64,000 nt of DNA from an uncultured Flavobacterium sp. Lineage in GTDB: Bacteria; Bacteroidota; Bacteroidia; Flavobacteriales; Flavobacteriaceae. Within the stretch, counting starts at the first letter, position 1, and the number at the start of each line of letters is the position of its first letter. Positions 1 through 8,184 of the stretch are shown one piece after another. The position numbers were made by a program, and so were the translations under genes. Location: assembly GCF_951805225.1 (NCBI RefSeq), contig NZ_OX638201.1, forward strand, positions 3,348,001 through 3,412,000. Reading direction: 5' to 3'. Below the pieces are notes generated by a model. It made no database searches. It was not told the origin of the DNA and worked only from the letters and a program-made list of their open reading frames with translations.

Positions 1-398
1 TGAGGATAAATCATATACCGATAATCTCCAATAAAATTCCATTTGTCGTCTCTTGTATAAATATAGGATTGAATGGGAAAAACATATTGCTTGGTAAAAC
101 TGAAATAAGGCGAAAAAGAAACCTGAGACATTTTGGTAGTATTACTATCGCCCAGATAAAATGTAGTTAAAAAAGAAACGACCAATCCCGCATTTTTATT
201 TGCATCTATGGGAACGGGAAGCAATGAAAAAGCCACTTTTTTGTCTGAATTTACTCTTACGGAATCATTTTTATGGAATAGTTTATACAAAACATCTAAA
301 ATATCTTTTTTACTATTCGAAATGGTATCATTCTGTGAATAACAAAATGGCGTAAGAAAAAGGAAAAATAAAATAATTAGTGATTTCATACTTTTCAT
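1..398 (-). CDS. Exported protein, possible outer-membrane barrel (3' end outside window)
   Basis: The frame is open from an ATG at 398 (second in-frame ATG at 389) to the window edge. The N-terminus is a signal peptide (MKSLIILFFLFLTPFCYSQ from the second ATG). The mature part has alternating aromatic and polar residues and short turns (KVAFSLLPVPIDANKNAG, SFLTTFYLGDSNTTKMSQVS, YIYTRDDKWNFIGDYRYMIYP), as in the first strands of an outer-membrane barrel of the surface-antigen/BamA-like class. The family call is inference because only about 130 residues are present. The gene diverges from the small secreted gene at 541. Confidence 0.6.
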   Translation of the reverse strand, partial: MKSMKSLIILFFLFLTPFCYSQNDTISNSKKDILDVLYKLFHKNDSVRVNSDKKVAFSLLPVPIDANKNAGLVVSFLTTFYLGDSNTTKMSQVSFSPYFSFTKQYVFPIQSYIYTRDDKWNFIGDYRYMIYP

Positions 399-502
399 TT
401 CGTAAGGTTTTCAGAAACAACTTCTTACAAATTTAAAATTTAATTTAAAACAGCCGTCTATTTTAAAAAGAATAAAAAAAGAAAAACTAAAACGAATCGT
501 AA

Positions 503-537
503 AAAACTATATTTTTGATTTTGAACAAAAATAGTTT
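503..537 (+). promoter_or_regulatory. -7 box inside a near-perfect hairpin before the secreted gene at 541
   Basis: TATTTTTG (510-517) matches the Bacteroidota -7 consensus TAnnTTTG and lies 24 bp before the ATG at 541. It sits in an inverted repeat: AAAACTATATTTTTG on the left and CAAAAATAGTTTT on the right, differing by two extra bases. The right arm would be transcribed. Promoter function is inferred from consensus only. Confidence 0.4.
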
Positions 538-540
538 TCC

Positions 541-1134
541 ATGAAAAACAGAATTCTGATTCTAATTGATTCATTTCTTTTGCTATTGACACTCTTTTTT
601 ACATCAGGTTTTGGATTTATTCAGCATGATTTAGATTCAGACCGAAATCTTGTAAAATCTTCTACTTGGTATATTGCCGGTCCAACCAAAGAAAATCAGG
701 AAACAATTAATGCTATTCGGGAAAAAGAAGAAATTATCAGAGTAACAGCAAAAGATAATCCTGTTGGAGAAATAGAATTAAATGTCATGATTACGGCATC
801 AGATTCAAATGATGGCATTCCGACAAACTTATCTGATAATTCGAAATTCGTCACTATAACTTATAGATCTTCACATCTTATAAAATTACAAGCCAGAGAA
901 GGAAATCCAGAAGGAACTGGTTGTGTACATGGCGGTTCACATCCGAGAGTTGATATTCCGGCTTCTCCAAAAAAATTGAACACAATTAAAATTCCGTGGT
1001 CAAATTTTAAACAAGATGGTTTACCAAACGGAAAACCTTTAAATATTCATAATCTTTGTAAATTCAATTTTGTGAATTACAATCCGGTTTCGGGAGCATT
1101 TTTAGAAATAAAATCAGTTATAGTCCAAATTTAA
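541..1134 (+). CDS. Secreted protein of unknown function, possible jelly-roll fold
   Basis: A 197-residue protein with a hydrophobic N-terminus (residues 3-27) consistent with a signal peptide or anchor. The C-terminal half alternates polar and hydrophobic stretches and ends with W-x-x-F-x-x-D-G, then LCKFNFVNYNP and FLEIKSVIVQI. That ending resembles carbohydrate-binding jelly-roll domains (CBM11/30-like), but I do not recognise a family with certainty. It has the single segment GTGCVHGGSHPRVDIPAS with His and Cys. It is followed after 4 bp by another small exported protein, so the two are probably co-transcribed. Confidence 0.6.
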   Translation: MKNRILILIDSFLLLLTLFFTSGFGFIQHDLDSDRNLVKSSTWYIAGPTKENQETINAIREKEEIIRVTAKDNPVGEIELNVMITASDSNDGIPTNLSDNSKFVTITYRSSHLIKLQAREGNPEGTGCVHGGSHPRVDIPASPKKLNTIKIPWSNFKQDGLPNGKPLNIHNLCKFNFVNYNPVSGAFLEIKSVIVQI

Positions 1135-1138
1135 AAAC

Positions 1139-1540
1139 ATGAAAACAAGACTTTTATTTATCCTTTTCGTTGCTGTATTCTTTTCAAATTTTGGCTATAG
1201 CCAAAATAAATCTGCTGTTTCAAAAATCGACATTAATGGTGTTTGGGAAGATATAAATCCGGGCGTTCAAAATGCAGTTGCCATTATATCGGAACAAAAC
1301 GGAAAGGTTATTTTCTCGCATTATCTGGAATGGAAAGGACAGAAATTCGTAGAAAGCGGCACCGGAAAAAGAACCGGAAATACAATTACTTATACTGTAA
1401 CGGTGACATTGCCAATTGAAGGTTGGGCAACCGCGGGAACGCATACTTTAAAATTATCCGAAGACGGAAATACGCTAGAAGGAACTTTTGTCGACAATAA
1501 AAAACGAACTGGACCAATTGCTTTTAAACGTGTGAGGTGA
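1139..1540 (+). CDS. Small exported beta-rich protein, lipocalin-like appearance
   Basis: 133 residues with a clear signal peptide ending near FGYSQ (about residue 21). The mature domain begins INGVWEDINP and continues in short beta strands: VAIISEQNGKVIFSHYLEW, GTGKRTGNTITYTVTV, HTLKLSEDGNTLEGTFVD. The pattern 'GxW ... L..dGntL.Gtf' is common in small secreted lipocalin-like or DUF-type domains. No catalytic residues can be assigned. It lies 4 bp after the preceding gene, so one transcript is likely. Confidence 0.6.
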   Translation: MKTRLLFILFVAVFFSNFGYSQNKSAVSKIDINGVWEDINPGVQNAVAIISEQNGKVIFSHYLEWKGQKFVESGTGKRTGNTITYTVTVTLPIEGWATAGTHTLKLSEDGNTLEGTFVDNKKRTGPIAFKRVR

Positions 1541-1580
1541 AAAAATTTGTTTCAGGTTTCAGGTTGAAATGAGATTATTT

Positions 1581-1700
1581 AACCGCAAAGTTCGCAAAAG
1601 TTTTTTCTCTTAGATTACGTTTAGCAAACGCAAAGTTCGCAAAGCTTTGTGTTTAAAACTTTGCGAACTTTGCGAAAATCTTTGTGAACTTTGCGGTTAA
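1581..1700. repeat. Imperfect palindrome of the CGCAAAGTTCGC family
   Basis: AACCGCAAAGTTC (1581-1593) is the exact reverse complement of GAACTTTGCGGTT (1686-1698). Internal copies of GCAAAGTTCGCAAAG and its complement form further stems. Related sequence recurs near 54730, 56818 and 56950. It lies between converging genes and could also stop transcription. Confidence 0.7.
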
Positions 1701-1707
1701 ACAATCC

Positions 1708-2898
1708 TTACAAATGCAGCTGAATTTTATATTTGTTGCATAATTTCATTACAAACAACATTATTGTTGAGAAAACTAATGACCAAATAATTCCCGGAAC
1801 TCCTACACGGAAATAACCCGGAATAATATGAATGTTAAAAGCTTTACAGAAATAATAAATTACGCCCGGCAAAATATAAATCAATAAAGGATTTGCTGCT
1901 GCGGGCATGAAGAAATTACTCCATTTTGTTTGTTTTTTAATCTCCATTAACCAATAAAGAAAATAGAATAATACGGTACAAATTGTTGCCGAAAACATGG
2001 TCCAAGATGGTGTTCCTTTTATTTTTGAAATTCCGAAATAAGGTCTTAATAAATATCCTGTCACAAAAAACAAAACAGCAAAACCTATAACTGCCCAATT
2101 GATTTTCGGAGTTACTTTTCGATCAAAAAACAATAGCGAAATCACAACTCCGGCACTTACTAATGAAGCATGTGTTAAATGTCCGGCAATAAAACTTAAC
2201 CAAGATGTTTGCTGTATTACAGATCCTTCAGTCAAATTAACTGAATTGGCGATGACACAAACGATCAAAAACGCAATCATAGCCCATAATCTTCCAGAAA
2301 CTAACCAATAATAGACTACCGTAATTAAATACGCCCAACCTATTAATCCCAGAATTCCCCACCATTTTGGCGTCATTCCAATTTCGCCGGTATCCTGAAC
2401 GTATAAAAAATATAGCGCTACCAAAACAAGCATTCCGCCATATTGAAGTGTATTTTTTAACCAAACCGGAAAGTCTTTCGCATATTTATTCCAAATTGGA
2501 ATCGGCATGAAATAAGCCAAAAGTCCCCAAAATACAGGTTGAATAATCATTTTTGTTGCATCATAACCGTATTCGGCATTGACCATAAAAACACCAATAA
2601 TAATTAAAGCCAAAGCTCTTTTTAAGGTATGTGTCCAAATTGTTTTAGCGCTATCTCCTTTTAATAATCTGGCATTGAAAGCAAACGGAATCGACATCCC
2701 GACAATAAATAAAAAGGCCGGAAAAACCACATCAACAAAAGTCATTGCATCTGCGTCTGCAGGCATATGTTTCATCCATTGTGGCACTTGTGTAATACTT
2801 GCGAGCTCATTTACAAAAATCATTATAAAAATGGTAATTCCGCGCAAAGCATCTATCGAAATAATCCTTTGATTGTATAAATTTTCTTTAATTTTCAT
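1708..2898 (-). CDS. Multi-pass membrane acyltransferase, heparan-alpha-glucosaminide N-acetyltransferase-like (DUF5009 type)
   Basis: A 396-residue integral membrane protein with about ten hydrophobic helices. The N-terminal RIISIDALRGITIFIMIFVN is the hallmark first helix of this acyltransferase superfamily (R-x-x-S-x-D-x-x-R-G). It is followed by FVDVVFPAFLFIVGMSIPFA, typical of the HGSNAT/DUF5009 group in Bacteroidota. Such proteins are thought to move acyl groups across the cytoplasmic membrane onto sugars, but the substrate here is unknown. A TTG-N18-TATATTTG promoter precedes it. The neighbours give no functional hint. Confidence 0.82.
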   Translation of the reverse strand: MKIKENLYNQRIISIDALRGITIFIMIFVNELASITQVPQWMKHMPADADAMTFVDVVFPAFLFIVGMSIPFAFNARLLKGDSAKTIWTHTLKRALALIIIGVFMVNAEYGYDATKMIIQPVFWGLLAYFMPIPIWNKYAKDFPVWLKNTLQYGGMLVLVALYFLYVQDTGEIGMTPKWWGILGLIGWAYLITVVYYWLVSGRLWAMIAFLIVCVIANSVNLTEGSVIQQTSWLSFIAGHLTHASLVSAGVVISLLFFDRKVTPKINWAVIGFAVLFFVTGYLLRPYFGISKIKGTPSWTMFSATICTVLFYFLYWLMEIKKQTKWSNFFMPAAANPLLIYILPGVIYYFCKAFNIHIIPGYFRVGVPGIIWSLVFSTIMLFVMKLCNKYKIQLHL

Positions 2899-2922
2899 AA
2901 AATTTCATCGTATTGATAATAA

Positions 2923-2951
2923 CAAATATAAACTAATGGATGAAATGTCAA
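2923..2951 (-). promoter_or_regulatory. Bacteroidota-type promoter for the acyltransferase
   Basis: On the minus strand TTG (2951-2949), 18 nt, then TATATTTG (2930-2923). This matches the TTG-N17-23-TAnnTTTG pattern described for Flavobacterium. The ATG at 2898 follows about 25 bp later. Confidence 0.65.
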
Positions 2952-3034
2952 ATTAGGTTTCTGTAACAAATTCTCAATAAATCGTTTTAAATAAATCCTC
3001 TGAGTAATTTCATTAAAAATCCTTTTCATTTTTT

Positions 3035-3042
3035 TACTTTTG
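3035..3042 (+). promoter_or_regulatory. -7 box TACTTTTG almost abutting the CpsB start
   Basis: TACTTTTG ends at 3042 and the ATG starts at 3047. Since the start of transcription normally lies a few bases after the final G, the message would begin at or next to the ATG (leaderless). The protein needs this ATG to keep its N-terminus ahead of the HSH metal motif. Confidence 0.5.
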
Positions 3043-3046
3043 CGCC

Positions 3047-3787
3047 ATGTTATCATTCTTTAAACCCAAGTTATATTTAAAAGACCTTATTCCTGAAGGT
3101 TTTGTTGACATTCATTCCCATTTATTGCCAGGTATTGACGATGGTGCAAAAAATAGTACTGCAAGTATTAAACTTATAAAAGCTTTTCAGGAAATGGGCT
3201 TTTCGCAATTTACTACAACTCCGCATATTAGCCATATTTGGAAAAATTCTCAAGAAACTATTTTAGACAATTATAAAGAAACGATTGTTCTAGCCGAAGA
3301 AAATAATCTTCAAATTCCTTTTGAAACTGCTGCTGAATATTTGATGGATGATTGGTTTGAAAGTCATTTTCACTCCGAAAAACTTCTTACGCTAAAAGAC
3401 AATTATGTATTGGTAGAAATGTCATATCTGAACGCTCCTATCCGATTGTATAAAATATTATTTGATTTGCAAGTTGCAGGTTACATTCCAGTTTTGGCAC
3501 ATCCGGAACGCTATACATTCTATCATAAAAATTTTAACGAATACGAAAAACTAAAAAAAGCAGGTTGTCTTTTTCAGTTGAATTTATTGTCTACAGTTGG
3601 TTATTATGGAAGTGAAATATCCAAAACTGCCGACGAACTTCTTAAAAAAGGAATGTATGATTTTGCAGGAACTGATGCTCACCACATGAGACATATTAAC
3701 TCTTTTGGAAACAGAATTAAAGTAAAAAGTATTTCGAATCTAAAAGAAGTAATTAACAATAATCAATTTTTTAAATCTAATCAATAA
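3047..3787 (+). CDS. CpsB/CapC-type PHP-domain tyrosine phosphatase
   Basis: A 246-residue manganese-dependent phosphatase of the PHP superfamily. Metal ligands are visible at HSHLLPGIDDGA (about residues 23-34), TTTPHISH, HPERYTFYH and GTDAHH near the C-terminus. Family members remove phosphate from the tyrosine kinase that controls capsule or exopolysaccharide chain length, or act as histidinol-phosphatase-like enzymes. The convergent neighbour is the enzyme that loads the first sugar of such polysaccharides, which supports the polysaccharide role. The last 7 bp overlap the 3' end of that neighbour. Confidence 0.87.
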   Translation: MLSFFKPKLYLKDLIPEGFVDIHSHLLPGIDDGAKNSTASIKLIKAFQEMGFSQFTTTPHISHIWKNSQETILDNYKETIVLAEENNLQIPFETAAEYLMDDWFESHFHSEKLLTLKDNYVLVEMSYLNAPIRLYKILFDLQVAGYIPVLAHPERYTFYHKNFNEYEKLKKAGCLFQLNLLSTVGYYGSEISKTADELLKKGMYDFAGTDAHHMRHINSFGNRIKVKSISNLKEVINNNQFFKSNQ

Positions 3788-5199
3788 GCGTTTTCTTCGC
3801 CTTTAAAAATATTGATAATCGTTTTTACGATGATTTTCACATCTAGTAATAAACTCCAATTTTCGATATACCAGATATCATATTCTACTCTGCTTTCCAT
3901 ATCGCTCAAAACTTTAGTTTCACCGCGATAACCGTTCACTTGCGCCCAACCTGTAATTCCGGGTTTAGCATATTGACGCACTAAATAATTATTGATTAAA
4001 TCACTGTATTCTTTAGCCAGATTTACCATATGTGGTCTTGGTCCAACTACGGACATATCGCCATAAAAAACATTAAAAAACTGAGGCAATTCGTCAATGC
4101 TTGTTTTACGAATAAAAGCTCCAAATTTAGTAATTCGGCTATCTCCTTTTTCGGCTTGTTTCTTGTGTGCCAAACCATTAACATACATACTTCTGAATTT
4201 AAAACACATAAAAGTTCTATTATCGCGGCCTGATCTTTCTTGTTTAAAAAATATTGGTCCCGGCGATTCTATTTTAATAATCAACATTATAATAGGAAAC
4301 AACCACGGAAATATCAATAAAATCACAGAAACCGAAAAAACAATATCAAAAGCTTTTTTTACAAGTCTGTTTACCACAAGTTCCAAAGGTTCTGTGCGAA
4401 ACATTAATACTGGCGTATTTTCATAAAAAGCAACCTCAACTTTACTTGATTTTGTGTACAATTGAAAATCAGGAATAAACTTAATTCGAACCATATTCTG
4501 TTCGCAAATTCTCGTCAGTTCATTAATAATTTCGATATTATCGATATGTAATGACACATACATTTCATCTATTTTTTTCTCGGTAACAAACTGCCGAATA
4601 GCATTAAAACCTCCCAAAACTGAAGCAGGATTAACAATTGAAGCATTTATATTTTCATCAAAAAAACCTAGAAATTTGTATCCGTAAGTTAGATCTTTTG
4701 CTAATATTTTTCGGATTTTCTCTCCGGATTCATTAGCGCCAACCACAATAAAAGTCTTAAAATTATATCCTTTGGCTCTAATATATTTTAAAAGTTTCAT
4801 GGAGAAATAACGGGAAACCATCAATAATACAAAGAAAATCATGTAGAAAAAGAACAACCTAAGTCTCGAAATATCTACGTATTTCAAGTACACCACAAAT
4901 ATTGAGATTAAAGCAGCATGAATGAGCAGCTTTTTTATGGTTCTGAATAATATCGATTCTATTGGTTCTACTCGAATGCTTCGGTTTGAATCGTTTTGAA
5001 GCAATAATACTATCCAAATTAAAATTGCTAATAACGAAACTACTCTTTCTTCTTTTGACAAAAGTTTATCCAAACTTCCAAATCTGGCGTATGCAGACAA
5101 AATTGTAGCAAGATTCAACAATACTAAATCTACTAAAACAAACAAAAGCTTAAAATAGCGCGAGAAACGATAATGTGATAGTTTTTGTAAGATTTTCAT
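3781..5199 (-). CDS. Undecaprenyl-phosphate sugar-phosphate transferase (WcaJ/WbaP-like)
   Basis: A 472-residue polyprenyl glycosylphosphotransferase that starts exopolysaccharide or capsule repeat units on undecaprenyl phosphate in the inner membrane. About four N-terminal helices (residues 15-135) precede a CoA-binding-like domain with FIVVGANESGEKI (150-162). One more helix (about 285-307) leads into the catalytic domain with KQERSGRDNRTFMCFKFRSM, TKFGAFIRKTSIDELPQFFN and VVGPRPH. These are the signature motifs of the family. Its stop overlaps the end of the CpsB gene on the other strand. Confidence 0.9.
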   Translation of the reverse strand: MKILQKLSHYRFSRYFKLLFVLVDLVLLNLATILSAYARFGSLDKLLSKEERVVSLLAILIWIVLLLQNDSNRSIRVEPIESILFRTIKKLLIHAALISIFVVYLKYVDISRLRLFFFYMIFFVLLMVSRYFSMKLLKYIRAKGYNFKTFIVVGANESGEKIRKILAKDLTYGYKFLGFFDENINASIVNPASVLGGFNAIRQFVTEKKIDEMYVSLHIDNIEIINELTRICEQNMVRIKFIPDFQLYTKSSKVEVAFYENTPVLMFRTEPLELVVNRLVKKAFDIVFSVSVILLIFPWLFPIIMLIIKIESPGPIFFKQERSGRDNRTFMCFKFRSMYVNGLAHKKQAEKGDSRITKFGAFIRKTSIDELPQFFNVFYGDMSVVGPRPHMVNLAKEYSDLINNYLVRQYAKPGITGWAQVNGYRGETKVLSDMESRVEYDIWYIENWSLLLDVKIIVKTIINIFKGEENAY

Positions 5200-5346
5200 A
5201 CTGAGGTTTTATGCTTAATTTTAGACTAAAAATTAATTAAAAATTTAGCACTGCAAAATAATATTTTAATTAGATTTTTCTGTACTATTTAGAATCTATT
5301 CTTTAAAAGTTTACTTTTATACTTTGCCGATTTAATATTGCAGATT

Positions 5347-6312
5347 ATGCTTAAAACAATTCTACTTTTTTTCCTGATTTCAGCTTCTGCAAATGCGCAA
5401 ATATCAGGTTGTACAGATCCACTTTCGAAGAACTATAATCCATTGGCAACTATAAATGATGGAAGTTGTATTTATTCTTCTTTCCGAATTAAACCGGAAT
5501 ATTCCAGGAAATTATCTGACTCGATCAAAGAAACCTCGGGATTAATTTCTTTCAATAATTTATTGTGGACGCATAATGACGATCATGATAAAACCATTTA
5601 CGGATTGGATTCTTTGGGTCAAATCAAAAGAAAAATAGTCCTAAACGAAGTAATAAACAATGACTGGGAAGAAATCTCTCAAGATAATACACATATTTAT
5701 ATTGGTGATTTTGGAAATAATTACACCGGAAACAGAACTGATTTACATATTCTAAAAATAGAAAAACAATCTTTTCTAGAAGGAAATCCAAAAATTGAAA
5801 CCATTTCGTTTCAATATTCTGATCAAACTGATTTTTCATCTCAAAAAGGCAATACAACAAATTTCGATTGTGAAGCTTTCATCGTTTCAAAAGACAGCAT
5901 TTATTTATTCACAAAACAATGGAGTTCCTCAAAAACTTCAATTTATTCCTTGCCAAATCAATCCGGAAAGCACGTTGCACGACTAAAAGATCAATTGGAC
6001 ACAAAAGGATTAGTAACGGGCGCAACTTATTTAGAATCCAAAAAGCTGATTGTTCTTTGTGGTTATTCTAAAATAGGAAAACCATTTTTATACCTTTTAT
6101 ATGACTTTAAAAACAATAATTTTTTATCAGGAAATAAAAGGAGAATAAATCTTCCGCTTCCTTTTCATCAAATAGAAGGAATTTCGTCAGAAGATGGTTT
6201 GCATTATTATCTAACAAATGAATCTTTGGTTCGAAAACCGATAATCAATGTTTCTCAGCAAATTCATTATTTAGATTTGAGTCCTATATTGAATTCCTAT
6301 CTCCATAAATAA
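5347..6312 (+). CDS. Secreted protein with GCTDP motif and propeller-like domain
   Basis: I chose the ATG at 5347; an in-frame ATG at 5338 would add MQI. The signal peptide ends at ANAQ. Directly after it comes SGCTDPLSKNYNPLATINDG followed by SC, the two-Cys 'GCTDP..NYNP.AT.DDGSC' motif that recurs in exported Bacteroidota proteins and is thought to bind a cation. The remaining 270 residues (SGLISFNNLLWTHNDDHDKTIYGLD, DWEEIS, YIGDFGNN) look like a beta-propeller of unknown role. No C-terminal T9SS sorting domain is evident. Confidence 0.72.
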   Translation: MLKTILLFFLISASANAQISGCTDPLSKNYNPLATINDGSCIYSSFRIKPEYSRKLSDSIKETSGLISFNNLLWTHNDDHDKTIYGLDSLGQIKRKIVLNEVINNDWEEISQDNTHIYIGDFGNNYTGNRTDLHILKIEKQSFLEGNPKIETISFQYSDQTDFSSQKGNTTNFDCEAFIVSKDSIYLFTKQWSSSKTSIYSLPNQSGKHVARLKDQLDTKGLVTGATYLESKKLIVLCGYSKIGKPFLYLLYDFKNNNFLSGNKRRINLPLPFHQIEGISSEDGLHYYLTNESLVRKPIINVSQQIHYLDLSPILNSYLHK

Positions 6313-6361
6313 TTACATAGCAGTTTCCTTTTGCAAAAAAGATATTTACATGATATTTTTT

Positions 6362-6406
6362 TATCTTTGAAACTCATACTTTTTCATCCAAATGGCTTTA
6401 TCTTTG
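6362..6406 (+). promoter_or_regulatory. Two -7 boxes in tandem before the first XRE gene
   Basis: TATCTTTG occurs at 6362-6369 and again at 6399-6406, both exact matches to TAnnTTTG. The same arrangement, with nearly the same spacing, precedes the paralogous gene at 15434. The second box with its flank (GCTTTATCTTTGA) is conserved between the copies. Confidence 0.5.
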
Positions 6407-6431
6407 AGCCTTCAGAAAATTGATATTCATT

Positions 6432-6839
6432 ATGGAACAAAAAATACATCAGGGAAGAAACGTAAAACGTTTCAGAGAAATGCTTGGAATCAAACAAGAA
6501 GGATTGGCTTTTGATTTGGGAAATGAATGGAATCAAAAGAAAATTTCTATGTTGGAGCAAAAAGATGTAATTGAATATGATTTACTAAATCAAATCTCAA
6601 ATGCATTAAAAATTCCTGTGGAAGCTTTTCAGAATTTTGATGAGGAACAAGCGGTGAATATTATTTCGAATACTTTCGCAGAACACGCTTTCAGTAATTC
6701 ATTTAATTACGGAACAATTAATTTTAATCCAATTGAAAAATTAGTTTCACTTCACGAAGAAAAGATTGTGTTATACGAGCGTATGTTGAAAGAGAAAGAT
6801 GAGATGATGGCGAGACTTGAAAAATTAATCAATAAATAA
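6432..6839 (+). CDS. XRE-family helix-turn-helix regulator, copy 1
   Basis: A 135-residue cytoplasmic DNA-binding protein. Residues 5-62 form an XRE helix-turn-helix (GRNVKRFREMLGIKQEGLAF, NQKKISMLEQK), and residues 100-135 form a charged helix or coiled coil (EEKIVLYERMLKEKDEMMARLEK). The start is ATG 6432 because the paralogue at 15434 begins with the same MEQKIHQGRN; an upstream ATG at 6420 is in frame. The paralogue is highly similar over its whole length. The Asn-rich linker between domains is where they differ most. The target is unknown. Confidence 0.85.
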   Translation: MEQKIHQGRNVKRFREMLGIKQEGLAFDLGNEWNQKKISMLEQKDVIEYDLLNQISNALKIPVEAFQNFDEEQAVNIISNTFAEHAFSNSFNYGTINFNPIEKLVSLHEEKIVLYERMLKEKDEMMARLEKLINK

Positions 6840-6875
6840 TTTCGTAATAATCATTTATAATACATACTAATATAC

Positions 6876-6900
6876 AAAGAGACTTTCGAGTCTCTTTTTT
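6876..6900. terminator. Bidirectional hairpin terminator
   Basis: A perfect 9-bp stem AAAGAGACT / AGTCTCTTT with a TTCG tetraloop and T tracts on both strands. It separates the XRE gene from the opposing small ORF that ends at 6905. Confidence 0.85.
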
Positions 6901-6904
6901 AATT

Positions 6905-7075
6905 TTAAACCTTTTTTCCAAGTGGTTTAAAATGTAAATTATTTAAAAAACTTTTTGCAGTTTCAACTTTTTCGGGAAATAAAATCCTTTCCTTCAATTT
7001 TGAAGAAACTAAAGATAAAAGTGCACTTTCTGACACTTTTACATATTTTTCGTTTTTTATAACTTTATTTTCCAT
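6905..7075 (-). CDS. Small conserved-looking protein of 56 residues, unknown
   Basis: I chose the ATG at 7075 (MENKVIKNEKYVKVSESALL). A longer frame begins at 7123, but a -7 box TATTTTTG lies between the two starts and ends only 4 bp before this ATG, suggesting a leaderless message. The protein is charged, has no signal peptide, and ends in a basic tail (HFKPLGKKV). The gene faces the XRE gene across a shared terminator. I do not recognise a family. Confidence 0.5.
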   Translation of the reverse strand: MENKVIKNEKYVKVSESALLSLVSSKLKERILFPEKVETAKSFLNNLHFKPLGKKV

Positions 7076-7287
7076 AGTACAAAAATAAAGTATTATAATT
7101 AATTTCTTACTTTTTATAAACACTTCCTGATCTCATTTTCTGCATTTACAAATAAAACCTTTAGCTTCAAGGTTTTAGCACTATTATTAATATCCAAAGT
7201 ATTGGGAATATTGAATTTCTATCTCCATAAATAAGCTTTTGCGGAATCTGATTTTGTATTAAACCAAATTCCGCAAAAAAATTATTT

Positions 7288-8124
7288 TTATTTTATTTTA
7301 GACAGCAGTAAATTAAAATTATCAATCACCAAATTAGGTTCATCATTCATAATGTAATGCCCCGATTTTGTAGTTCCAATGTGCGTAAAATCAGAAACTC
7401 CTTCTTTTAATAATTCATGCGCCTTAAACCATTTTTGTTTATCTGATTCAGAAGTAGATGCGTCGACTTTTAAACTCGAAATTACAATTACAGGAATATT
7501 TGGCAAATGCTGAAGTGTCGCCATATACTGAGAATCTTCTATTATTTCTCTGGCTTCGCGTGTTCCTCCAAAATTTTCTCCATAATTGATCAGACAAAGA
7601 TTATAAAGCATATCCTCCTCTTCTTGCGAAGGCCGATTAGAATATTCGTGCGATGGATCTATAAACAATAATCCGGCAACTTTAGAAGGATTTTTAACAG
7701 CATAATCTCTAATAATCATTCCGCCAAGCGAATGCCCGATAAGAATAACTTTTCTGCCATTCGAAAAATTATTAATTACAGTTTCGAGTTCACTTCTTAA
7801 TTGATTTATATTTCTTGGTTTTGAATCTTTTTCAGATTTTTCATAACCGGCTCTGTCGTATGTTAAGACATCTAATTGTGCACTTAGTTTTATTGGTATT
7901 TTTTTTTCGTTCCAAACAGAATGTCCGTCTCCGAGTCCGGATTCAAAAACTACCAAATATTTTGAGTTGTGAATAATGGAGTAAGTTGCCAATTTATGAG
8001 TTCCAACATCTACTTTTGTTTCTTTTAAAGTTTCAGTATTATTATCACTGTCTTTATCGCACGAAACGAATGTAAAGAATAAACTTAGTCCAATTTTTGC
8101 AATAATGTTTTTTGCTGATTTCAT
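7288..8124 (-). CDS. Alpha/beta-hydrolase lipoprotein
   Basis: 278 residues with a lipoprotein signal (LFFTFVSC, lipid-bearing Cys near residue 22) followed by a Ser/Asp/Asn-rich spacer, so it is probably anchored facing the periplasm. The hydrolase core shows VVFESGLGDGHSVW (oxyanion region), LTYDRAGYEKSE, the nucleophile elbow GHSLGGM, LLFIDPSHE and a late histidine in TKSGHYIMND. This completes a Ser-Asp-His triad as in esterases and lipases. The substrate is unknown. The AraC-type regulator ends 60 bp upstream on the same strand and may control it. Confidence 0.85.
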   Translation of the reverse strand: MKSAKNIIAKIGLSLFFTFVSCDKDSDNNTETLKETKVDVGTHKLATYSIIHNSKYLVVFESGLGDGHSVWNEKKIPIKLSAQLDVLTYDRAGYEKSEKDSKPRNINQLRSELETVINNFSNGRKVILIGHSLGGMIIRDYAVKNPSKVAGLLFIDPSHEYSNRPSQEEEDMLYNLCLINYGENFGGTREAREIIEDSQYMATLQHLPNIPVIVISSLKVDASTSESDKQKWFKAHELLKEGVSDFTHIGTTKSGHYIMNDEPNLVIDNFNLLLSKIK

Positions 8125-8184
8125 TTCTTTAAGATTAAAATTTTCAGCAAAAATCCTTTAAAAACAAAGGCTGGTCGTTCTGAT

